NCBI GenBank assembly: GCA_012027055.1
Contig: VEPF01000459.1
Span: 6,140 to 14,977 of the forward strand
Length of the DNA: 8,838 bases
From: Gemmatimonadota bacterium
GTDB taxonomy: Bacteria; Gemmatimonadota; Gemmatimonadetes; Longimicrobiales; RSA9
Direction: 5' to 3'
Part shown: piece by piece, positions 1-5,757 of the stretch
How the letters are laid out: every line of letters begins with the position of its first letter
Numbering within the stretch: position 1 is the first letter of the stretch
The notes under the pieces: model-generated
The model's database searches: none
What the model was told of the DNA's origin: nothing
The model's input: the letters and a program-made list of their open reading frames with translations, nothing else
Program-made: the position numbers and the translations under genes

Positions 1-56
1 GGCGCCCGCAGGATCTCACCCTTGCGCTCGCACCCGTCGTACTTCTACCTTCTTCC

Positions 57-62
57 TTGACA
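57..62 (+). promoter_or_regulatory. Possible -35 box (TTGACA) upstream of the cold-shock gene
   Basis: A perfect TTGACA hexamer lies about 190 bases before the cold-shock start codon. The bases 16 to 18 positions downstream (around 79-86, actcga-like) do not resemble a TATAAT box, so this is only half a promoter. If it is used, transcription would start near position 90 and give a leader of about 160 nt. Cold-shock genes such as E. coli cspA are known for leaders of this length. The promoter role is inference. Confidence 0.25.
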
Positions 63-108
63 TCGGTACTGTAGTGGCCACTCGACACGCGGGCAGACGT
101 TCATTCCG

Positions 109-150
109 GCGGAACTCGCGACCAGTGCGCGTGAGTTTCGCCCTTTTTTT
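109..150 (+). terminator. Strong intrinsic terminator or leader attenuator
   Basis: The arms at 109-120 (gcggaactcgcg) and 130-141 (cgtgagtttcgc) form a 12-pair stem with two G-U wobbles and a 9-nt loop. Two C's follow and then seven T's at 144-150. This is a textbook rho-independent terminator on the plus strand. It sits about 100 bases before the cold-shock start codon. It may end a gene lying to the left of the window, or it may be an attenuator in the cold-shock leader if transcription begins before position 109. The hairpin is seen directly; which role it plays cannot be decided here. Confidence 0.75.
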
Positions 151-251
151 CTTGGCGCTCGCCGCGGCGCTCGACCAAATCGCGGCAACCGGCCAGGCAG
201 CCCATCGCACTGCCGCCCGGTCTTCCACAATTCCAGTTCAGGAGTCTGGCG

Positions 252-566
252 ATGGCTCGTGTCAACGGTACCGTAAAGTGGTTCTCGCAGGAGAAGGGCT
301 ACGGCTTCCTGCAGCGCGAAGGTGGCGCGGACGTGTTCGTCCACTACAGCGCGATCGACGGCTCCGGCTTCAAGGTCCTCTATGAGGGTGAGCCCGTCGA
401 GTTCGACATCATCGAGGAGGCGAAAGGCCCGAAGGCTGCCAGCGTCGTGCGGCTGAATCCGCCGGCTGAACCTCCGCGCCGTTCCGGCGGCGGCGGTGGG
501 GGCTTCGGCGGAGGCGGCCCGCGCGGTGGGGGCGGCGGCGGCATGCGTCGCGAGGACCGCTACTAG
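252..566 (+). CDS. cspA: Cold-shock protein (CspA family) with glycine-rich tail
   Basis: This is a small cytoplasmic single-stranded RNA/DNA-binding protein of the CspA family. Such proteins melt RNA secondary structure and influence translation and transcription termination. Residues 1-68 form the five-strand cold-shock domain, with VKWF at 8-11, the RNP1 motif KGYGFL at 15-20 and the RNP2 motif VFVHYSAI at 28-35. Ordinary CspA proteins are about 70 residues, whereas this one has 104. The extra 33 residues are proline, arginine and glycine, with runs of six, four and six glycines interrupted by F and PR, and end in RREDRY. That is an RGG-like disordered RNA-binding tail. The ATG at 252 has a caggag Shine-Dalgarno sequence seven bases before it. 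A terminator-type hairpin lies upstream at 109-150 and a very stable hairpin follows the stop codon. The family call is certain; which csp paralogue this is cannot be told. Confidence 0.95.
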   Translation: MARVNGTVKWFSQEKGYGFLQREGGADVFVHYSAIDGSGFKVLYEGEPVEFDIIEEAKGPKAASVVRLNPPAEPPRRSGGGGGGFGGGGPRGGGGGGMRREDRY

Positions 567-587
567 GCGAGTCCTCGCCCGGCAAAC

Positions 588-620
588 GGAACGCCCGCGG
601 CCCCCGGCCGCGGGCGTTCC
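588..620 (+). terminator. Very stable GC hairpin after the cold-shock gene
   Basis: A perfect 15-pair inverted repeat (588-602 with 606-620) with a three-base ccc loop starts 21 bases after the cold-shock stop codon. It is almost entirely G and C. It is not followed by a T run (the next bases are ggcatctatg), so it is not a classical intrinsic terminator. It may terminate without a U-tract, or protect the 3' end of the short cold-shock mRNA from exonucleases. Confidence 0.6.
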
Positions 621-695
621 GGCATCTATGGCCGGCGCGGCGGCACGAGCTCCGGGCGCCGGGGTAAGCAGGCATCCACTCGACCGAGGAACGAC

Positions 696-986
696 ATGAC
701 CGAGATCCGGTGCGTCCGCTGCGGTCAGCCGGGGCCCCAGCTGGCCAGACCGCCGCTCCGCAACGAGCTGGGCGAGCGCGTCCACGCCTCCATCTGCCAG
801 CGCTGCTGGGACCAGTGGCTCCGCTTCCAGACCGCGCTCATCAACCACAACGGGCTCGACGTGCGCGACCGCCCGGCCCGCGATTTCCTGACGGCCAACA
901 TGGAGGCGTTCCTGTTCCGGACCGCCGAGCCCGCGGACATCGACACGTCGCAGCAGGGCAATATCTCCTGGTCGCCGGCCCAGTGA
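696..986 (+). CDS. YggX-family Fe(2+)-trafficking protein with two CxxC motifs
   Basis: YggX proteins are small cytoplasmic proteins that protect Fe-S clusters from oxidative damage and are proposed to handle Fe(2+). The 96-residue product follows the family pattern: a cysteine near the N-terminus, L-x-x-P-P, then LGERVH (25-30), a CW-x-x-W segment (37-41), QTALIN (44-49), a basic L-x-x-x-x-AR-x-FL stretch, and M-x-AFLF near residues 69-74. Unlike E. coli YggX, which has one cysteine in this region, this protein has C6-x2-C9 and C34-x2-C37. That is the layout of a small zinc ribbon or an Fe/Zn-binding knuckle. The ATG at 696 has a gagga Shine-Dalgarno five bases upstream. The family assignment rests on the motif pattern recalled from E. 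coli YggX. Metal identity and function here are inference. Confidence 0.82.
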   Translation: MTEIRCVRCGQPGPQLARPPLRNELGERVHASICQRCWDQWLRFQTALINHNGLDVRDRPARDFLTANMEAFLFRTAEPADIDTSQQGNISWSPAQ

Positions 987-996
987 CCGGGCCGGC
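974..996 (+). other. Inverted repeat overlapping the YggX stop codon
   Basis: The segments gccggccc (974-981) and gggccggc (989-996) form an 8-pair stem with a 7-base loop that contains the stop codon. No T run follows. It may slow ribosomes or polymerase or mark the 3' end of the mRNA, but similar GC inverted repeats arise by chance in this base composition. Confidence 0.3.
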
Positions 997-1037
997 CGGC
1001 CGTTCCGGGATCCGGCACTGGTCGTTGCCCCTATGCC

Positions 1038-1066
1038 TTCATACCGGACCGGACCGGCGTTATCTT
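1038..1066 (+). promoter_or_regulatory. Candidate sigma-70 promoter for greA
   Basis: A TTCATA hexamer (1038-1043) and a TATCTT hexamer (1061-1066) are separated by exactly 17 bases. Each matches four of six positions of the -35 and -10 consensus. The spacer holds three tandem copies of accgg (1043-1057). Transcription would start near 1073, giving an 80-nt leader for greA. The prediction is by eye and unscored. Confidence 0.35.
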
Positions 1067-1155
1067 GTGCGTCCGCCCCGGGCGGTCGCCGAGAAACCCC
1101 GCAATAGCAGCAACGGTCAAGGCAGCGCGAGCAGTTCGCGCTGGAGGGAGTCGTC

Positions 1156-1629
1156 ATGCTGGAAGTCATGAAACAGAAGCTCGCCGACGAGATCGACCGC
1201 CTCATGCACGAGCTCACGTTCACCCTGCCCCGGGCCATCAAGCACGCCGCGGAGCTCGGGGACCTGAGCGAAAACGCCGAATACAAGTCAGCCCTCGAGC
1301 GGCAGCAGTTCGTGCAGGCCAGGCTCAACCACCTCACCCAGCGGGCCGGCGAGCTCTCCCGGATCGATGCCACCTCCCTGGCCACCGATAAGGTCGGCTT
1401 CGGCTCCCGCGTGGTGCTCGAGGATCAGGCCAGCCAGGACCGCATCGAGTACACGATCGTGTTCGGGGACTTCATCGATCTGGACACCAACCAGATCTCC
1501 ATGGCCTCGCCCATCGGACGCGCCCTGCTCGGCAAGCAGCTCGGGGAGGAAGTCCGCGTGCAGCTCCCGCGCGGCGAACGCGCCTACCGCCTGGTCGAGC
1601 TGGTCACCCTGCCCCAGATGGTTTCCTGA
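1156..1629 (+). CDS. greA: Transcription elongation factor GreA
   Basis: GreA binds the secondary channel of RNA polymerase and stimulates cleavage of the backtracked RNA 3' end, releasing stalled complexes. At 157 residues the product matches the usual length of about 158. Residues 1-75 are the antiparallel coiled coil. The hallmark GDLSENAEY at 35-43 supplies the acidic tip (D36 and E39) that coordinates the catalytic magnesium. Residues 80-157 are the FKBP-like C-terminal domain, with the typical ISMASPIGRALLGK at 114-127. The ATG at 1156 follows ggaggg by about six bases. A second in-frame ATG at 1168 has a poorer upstream sequence. The gene sits 169 bases downstream of the YggX gene and has its own candidate promoter, so it is probably transcribed separately. 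No key residue is missing. Confidence 0.95.
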   Translation: MLEVMKQKLADEIDRLMHELTFTLPRAIKHAAELGDLSENAEYKSALERQQFVQARLNHLTQRAGELSRIDATSLATDKVGFGSRVVLEDQASQDRIEYTIVFGDFIDLDTNQISMASPIGRALLGKQLGEEVRVQLPRGERAYRLVELVTLPQMVS

Positions 1630-1718
1630 CCTCTGCGGCGCCCGGCCCGGCGCTGGCGTTTCCGATAGCCGCCGCGTACTCTCCCGGCCGTTCACTTCAA
1701 CGGAGAGGCAGGCAGGAC

Positions 1719-2111
1719 ATGCGCAGGACGGCAGGGGCATTGCTCGCGGCAGCGGTGCTCGTCGGTTGTGGCGAACGCAACGGGGGACCCGAGGTCACCT
1801 ACCGGCTTGTTGCCCTGGAAGCCGGCCCCCTCCCGGTGGTGCTCCAGGTCGACAGCTGTATGCACCTGCTGCGGGCCGGCGACGTCCGCATCGCCGGATC
1901 GAAGTTCACCTCCAGCTTCGCCATCGAGATGATGTGCCGCAACAAGGGCGTGCGCCCCGAGCCGATCGGCGCCACCGGCCGCATCACCCACCAGGGCGAC
2001 AGCCTGATCTTCCACGACAGCGCGGGTACCGTGATGGGGCGCGGCCTGCTGCGCTCCGACACCCTCAGGATCGCCGGACCAACCCGCCGTCTCACCTACG
2101 TCCGCCAGTGA
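1719..2111 (+). CDS. Small predicted lipoprotein of unknown function
   Basis: I do not recognise this 130-residue protein. It begins with a typical lipoprotein signal: two arginines, a hydrophobic stretch at 5-15 and the lipobox LVGC, with the lipidated cysteine at position 17. The mature part is about 114 residues, has two more cysteines (C47 and C72) that could form a disulfide, and is rich in alternating hydrophobic residues. This suggests a small beta-barrel or beta-sandwich, possibly lipocalin-like in style. The signal places it in the cell envelope. The start is preceded by ggagagg at 1702-1708, ten bases upstream. Its stop is followed by a good terminator at 2146-2175. It converges on the large Ig-repeat lipoprotein, and no functional link to it can be seen. 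Confidence 0.75.
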   Translation: MRRTAGALLAAAVLVGCGERNGGPEVTYRLVALEAGPLPVVLQVDSCMHLLRAGDVRIAGSKFTSSFAIEMMCRNKGVRPEPIGATGRITHQGDSLIFHDSAGTVMGRGLLRSDTLRIAGPTRRLTYVRQ

Positions 2112-2145
2112 GCCGCGGACTGGTCCTGCAACAGTAGGTAGAAAG

Positions 2146-2175
2146 AAGGGCCCTGCTCGCGCAGGGCCCTTTCGC
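2146..2175 (+). terminator. Intrinsic terminator after the small lipoprotein gene
   Basis: The arms aagggccctgc (2146-2156) and gcagggccctt (2161-2171) form a perfect 11-pair stem with loop tcgc. The next bases are tcgctt, so the right arm ends in a short T-rich stretch. Read on the minus strand the stem is followed by ttctttct, so it can act in both directions. It lies 35 bases after the plus-strand stop codon. Confidence 0.75.
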
Positions 2176-2201
2176 TTGCCGCCGGACTGGTTCATACCCC
2201 G

Positions 2202-2233
2202 TAACAGAAAGGGCCCCGCTCGCGCGGGGCCCT
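2202..2233 (-). terminator. Intrinsic terminator after the large Ig-repeat gene
   Basis: The arms agggccccgc (2210-2219) and gcggggccct (2224-2233) form a perfect 10-pair stem with loop tcgc. On the minus strand the stem runs into tttctgtt, a modest U-tract, and the loop reads GCGA, a GNRA tetraloop. It lies 27 bases beyond the stop codon of the large minus-strand gene. It is a near copy of the neighbouring hairpin at 2146-2171. Confidence 0.7.
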
Positions 2234-2260
2234 CCTGCTTCTAGCCTGCTACCACTGCTA

Positions 2261-5200
2261 CTACGGCGCGATAACCGGGTTCGGCTCGGCCTGCGTGACC
2301 AGCGCGTCGCCGCTGCTGTTCACGACCAGCGCGAACACCTTCGTGACGTTCACATCATCCGGCCACGAGGCCGCGATGGTGTAACGCCAGGTCCGGATCT
2401 GCGTGATCGTGTTGTCCGTCACGCCAACCGTCGCGTCGCCCGCGATCAGGTGCGCACGGTTCGACTGATCGACCCAGTAGAAGTAGACCTTCGTGAACGG
2501 ATTGGCGAAGATCTGGTACGTGCCCGTGATGATCGCGTCGATCTTGGTGGTCGAAGCATCCATCGCGAAGCCCGCAGCAGTGGGCGAGCCGATCGCATTC
2601 GTGATCGTCCAGCTGCTCACCGCTCCGGTCGGGTTACCTGCGTTGTAACCCGGAATGATGTCCTGGAGCCGGATCATGCAGTTGGCGGTCGTGGCGCCAT
2701 CAACCAGTGCCACGTTCGCCAGCGGGCAGTTGTCCTCGAGCTGCACACCCGCCACGTCACGGAGCGCGTACTCCGCCCGCGCCGCGGTGTAGACCAGGCC
2801 GTTGGCAGCCAGGTTCGTGGTGGCATCGACCGTCCTGACCGTACGGATGACCTTGTCGATGGTCAGCGTGCCGTACGTCGTGGTCTTGGTCAGCGGCAGC
2901 CCGTACGTCCCGAACGTGGTCTCGTTCTGGACGATCCAGTAGCCGAGGATGTCGGCGATGTTGTAGTAGCCGATCGTCGCCCAGCCCGTGCCCAGATCGA
3001 TGTTGTCCGTCACCGCGGCGGACAGCGTGTACGCCGCGCCACCCGTCAGCACGCTCGGAACCGTCAGGTTGCCGGCGTTCGGCTGGACGTTGTCAACCAG
3101 GACCGTGAACGGATCCATGTTGACGAAGTTGCCGGCCGCATCGGTCACCTTGCAGTTCACGATGTAGTAGCCGTTCGTCGTCGTGGCCGGCAGCTCGTAA
3201 TCACTGTCCTGCGTGGTCGTCGCCGACGACGAGCTGGAGCCGTACCACTGCTTCGTGCAGCTGAACGGGTTATCGCTGAACCCGGCCGGACCGGCCGGCG
3301 GCGTCGCCTCGTCGATGTAATCGGCGTGGAAGTTGATCGCATCCGTCAACTCGTTGAACGTCAAGCCCGAATCGATCGGATCGTAGTCCTGCGTCCAGGT
3401 GAACTCGACCTGCGGCTCCGTGAAGTCGATGCCGAAGTCGCCGTAGCTGCCGTACGTGGCCGAATTGCCGAGGGCATCGTTCACGTAGACGTACAGCTTG
3501 TACCCCTTGTTGAGCGGGGTCTCGGTCAGGTCCGCGGTGGTGATGCTCGCGGTACCGGCCGGGCCGGTCTTCGTCATCTGACCCTGGATCTCGAGGACCG
3601 TCAATGCATCCTCGCCGCCCACGCCGTCATCATCGACATCGGCCGTGAACGTCACGCCATCGTTGTAGTACAGGTTGCTGGTGGGACCGCTCAGCTCGTC
3701 GATGTACGGCGCCTCGGTGTCGTACTGGAACTCGGGCGAGGCCACGTGCGACCAGAAGTGGTCGCCACCCTCGTACTCGAGGTAGCCGACGCCGACGCAC
3801 GCGGCGTCGAACGTCTCGTCGTCCGCACCCGTCTCGCCAACCCACTCGCCATCGGCGTAGGTCAGGTCGAAGGTCTCCACATCACCGAAGAACTTGGCGT
3901 CCCCGTTGTTCGGGTAAGCCGACGAATTGTCGCAATCCTCGTAGAAGGCGGCAACGAACTCGTCGATGTTCGTGAGGCTGTACTTCACCAGCTCGACGTG
4001 CGCCGTCACGACGCCGGCGTGCCAGTCACCAACGGTGTGCTCGAAGGAGGCCGTGACCTTGGCCACGAAGTCGTGGTTGTCGAACAGCACCTTGCACGGC
4101 GCGCCGATCGGGCAGAACGTGGCGGTCGTGATGATCCCGCCGGCCTCGGTCAGCGCCTTGGCGGAAATCTCGTGCTCGCCGTTCATGAACTTCGGATCGT
4201 AACCAGGCATCAGCACCTCGGCCGTGTTGACCGGGCAGTTGATGGTGGCCACGCCCTGGGTCGTGCCCAGCGGGGTCGAGAAGTTCTGGCGGCAGACCTG
4301 CAGGTCATCGACGTACACGACCACGGCCCGGACACCGTTCTCCGGCACCGCGGACACGTTCACCGTGACGTCGATCTGATTCTCGATGTTGTTCGGATCC
4401 ACCGGGGCGCCCTCGTTATGCTGCACCACGGAGGCGATGCTGATCGAGGCTGCCGGCGGAGCGCCCGCAACCGTGATCACCGCCGTCGCCTTCTTGGTGG
4501 CATCCGCGGCGGCCGTCGCGGTGATCACCGCGGTGCCGCCCTTGACGCCCGTCACCAGCCCGGCCGCACTCACCGTCGCGACCGTCGCGTCAGACGAGGC
4601 ATACGTAACGGCCGTATTCGTCGAGCCCGTTACGATCGCCACCATCTGCACCGTGCCGCCGATCGTCGTATTGGCGGTGGACGGCTGCAGCGTGATCGCC
4701 ACCGGCGTAACCGGCGGGGCCACGACCGTGATGACCGAGGAGGCCTTCACGTTCGCATCCGCGGCCGACGTGGCCGTGATCACTGCCGTGCCCGGAGCGA
4801 CTGCCGTCACCAGGCCGGCCGCGACCGTCGCCACACCGGCGGCCGAAGTCGTCCAGGTCACCGTCTGGTTGCTGCTGCCGCTCACCGTCGCGGCCAGCTG
4901 GATCGTGTTGCCCGGGGCGACCGAGTTGATCGTCGCCGTGGTGGGCAGCAGCGACATCGTGATGACCGGAGCCGTCACGGTAACCGCCACCAGGCCCTTG
5001 GCGGTGGCATCAGCGGCCGACGTCGCCGTGATGACCGTCGAGCCCGCCTTCACGCCCGTGATCACGCCCGCCGACGTAACCGACGCGACGGTCGCATCAC
5101 CGGACGACCACGTCACTGCCTGATTCGTGGCGTTCTTCACTACCGCGGCCGCGGTGGCCGTCTGGCCGACCGCGATGCTGACCTGCGTCGGGGCGACGGT

Positions 5201-5326
5201 TACCTCGACTGCCGGCGCCGGCGTCTCCGGGATGTTGATCACATCCTTGTCTTCGCAGGCCGCCATGCCGAGAGCCGTCAGCGACAGAATCGCCAGGCCC
5301 CGAAATGCCGACGTTCGAATGTTCAT
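2261..5326 (-). CDS. Large Big2/Ig-like repeat lipoprotein
   Basis: This is a 1021-residue envelope protein without a visible catalytic motif, most likely a surface or periplasmic structural or adhesive protein. A basic N-terminus and hydrophobic stretch (9-22) lead to the lipobox-like MAAC with the lipidated cysteine at 24, followed by EDKD and a Pro-rich linker. Three Big2-type repeats of about 80 residues lie near 39-118, 121-202 and 207-287; each ends in an AVITATSAADAT-like segment. The rest has further Ig-like modules, with boundaries suggested by DTEAP (536-540), DFTEP (634-638) and VDNVQP (744-749). Ten cysteines beyond C24 fall into five close pairs. An acidic DxDxDG loop (563-568) resembles known calcium-binding loops. 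The start has an excellent Shine-Dalgarno, ggagga, six bases before the ATG. A 430-base gap precedes the gene and a terminator follows it. Domain family is clear; ligand and role are unknown. Confidence 0.9.
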   Translation of the reverse strand: MNIRTSAFRGLAILSLTALGMAACEDKDVINIPETPAPAVEVTVAPTQVSIAVGQTATAAAVVKNATNQAVTWSSGDATVASVTSAGVITGVKAGSTVITATSAADATAKGLVAVTVTAPVITMSLLPTTATINSVAPGNTIQLAATVSGSSNQTVTWTTSAAGVATVAAGLVTAVAPGTAVITATSAADANVKASSVITVVAPPVTPVAITLQPSTANTTIGGTVQMVAIVTGSTNTAVTYASSDATVATVSAAGLVTGVKGGTAVITATAAADATKKATAVITVAGAPPAASISIASVVQHNEGAPVDPNNIENQIDVTVNVSAVPENGVRAVVVYVDDLQVCRQNFSTPLGTTQGVATINCPVNTAEVLMPGYDPKFMNGEHEISAKALTEAGGIITTATFCPIGAPCKVLFDNHDFVAKVTASFEHTVGDWHAGVVTAHVELVKYSLTNIDEFVAAFYEDCDNSSAYPNNGDAKFFGDVETFDLTYADGEWVGETGADDETFDAACVGVGYLEYEGGDHFWSHVASPEFQYDTEAPYIDELSGPTSNLYYNDGVTFTADVDDDGVGGEDALTVLEIQGQMTKTGPAGTASITTADLTETPLNKGYKLYVYVNDALGNSATYGSYGDFGIDFTEPQVEFTWTQDYDPIDSGLTFNELTDAINFHADYIDEATPPAGPAGFSDNPFSCTKQWYGSSSSSATTTQDSDYELPATTTNGYYIVNCKVTDAAGNFVNMDPFTVLVDNVQPNAGNLTVPSVLTGGAAYTLSAAVTDNIDLGTGWATIGYYNIADILGYWIVQNETTFGTYGLPLTKTTTYGTLTIDKVIRTVRTVDATTNLAANGLVYTAARAEYALRDVAGVQLEDNCPLANVALVDGATTANCMIRLQDIIPGYNAGNPTGAVSSWTITNAIGSPTAAGFAMDASTTKIDAIITGTYQIFANPFTKVYFYWVDQSNRAHLIAGDATVGVTDNTITQIRTWRYTIAASWPDDVNVTKVFALVVNSSGDALVTQAEPNPVIAP
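4466..5212 (-). repeat. Three Big2 domain repeats inside the large lipoprotein gene
   Basis: Three consecutive coding repeats of roughly 240 to 250 bases encode Big2 (bacterial Ig-like group 2) domains. They occupy about 5212-4973, 4966-4721 and 4708-4466. Each encodes the same order: a Thr/Ser-rich strand, VTWSS- or VTYASS-like, then DATVA-x-V, a GLVTGVK-like turn and VITATSAADA. The copies are clearly related at protein level but have diverged at DNA level, so they are old rather than recent duplications. Confidence 0.8.
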
Positions 5327-5757
5327 CTGGTCTCCTCCAAATGGAGTTGATTGAAGCTCACTGCGAGCCCCAATTGCTGCGTTACGAGATACGGCTGGCC
5401 GAGTTACAGCGATCCTGCCTACTGCGCTCGTACATGACTCCAGTGTCGTCGCACCTCCTGCAGGCGGTTACCGTGTTTACAGCACAAAACGTCCGAGACA
5501 GACGTAGGGGCGGCAGCCCGCCAAAGCCGCAGCGGTCCGTCAACCCCGGGGAAAGGTCGGCAGTCTCGTTTTTTGGAACGGACATGCCCGCGCTTCGTCG
5601 CGCGAACGGGAGCAATGGTACAGCCTCCGGCCGCCGCGCGCAATACTCTTCATTCCCGACCCCGCCCCGGACGGCTGCTCCGCATAACTCGGCGAAGCGC
5701 CATCATTTGTCCCTTCCGGCCTAATGTTGCACGCGAGCACCATGTGGCGGGCCGCCA
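5327..5757. other. 430-base non-coding gap upstream of the large lipoprotein gene
   Basis: Both flanking genes are on the minus strand, so this gap holds the 3' end of the AMIN-like gene and the promoter and leader of the large lipoprotein gene. Open frames crossing it lack ribosome binding sites and recognisable protein features. On the minus strand it contains an isolated strong Shine-Dalgarno-like aggaggtg (5452-5459) with no start codon at normal spacing, and a 17-codon frame starting at 5435 and ending at 5382. A weak promoter-like pair (gcgcaa at 5638-5643 and atggta at 5615-5620, read as TTGCGC and TACCAT on the minus strand, 17-base spacing) is the best candidate I found. No convincing terminator for the AMIN-like gene is visible. 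Confidence 0.4.

Noticed and set aside
1..108. A partial upstream gene entering from the left edge
   Set aside because: Two plus-strand frames are open from position 1 for 57 and 71 bases and a third runs on to 385, but the short translations have no recognisable features and cannot support a call.
45..1385. A 446-codon minus-strand open frame across the cold-shock, YggX and GreA genes
   Set aside because: It is antisense to three well-recognised genes and their spacers, and its product is low-complexity Arg/Ala/Ser sequence without domains.
1677..1682. TACTCT as a -10 box for the small lipoprotein gene
   Set aside because: No reasonable -35 hexamer lies 16 to 18 bases upstream, so I did not list it as a promoter.
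4466..5212. Possible CRISPR or recent tandem duplication from the repeated coding segments
   Set aside because: The repeats are about 240-250 bases, diverged at DNA level, and encode Big2 protein domains in frame.
2450..5350. A 966-codon open frame on the plus strand antisense to the large lipoprotein gene
   Set aside because: It is codon-aligned with the minus-strand gene, so its stops would need TTA, CTA or TCA codons in that gene, which are rare at high GC. The product is Arg/His/Asp-rich with no recognisable domain, while the minus frame has a signal peptide, a Shine-Dalgarno and Big2 repeats.
5569..5574. T6 run in the 430-base gap as a plus-strand terminator
   Set aside because: No adequate stem precedes it, and no plus-strand gene ends nearby.
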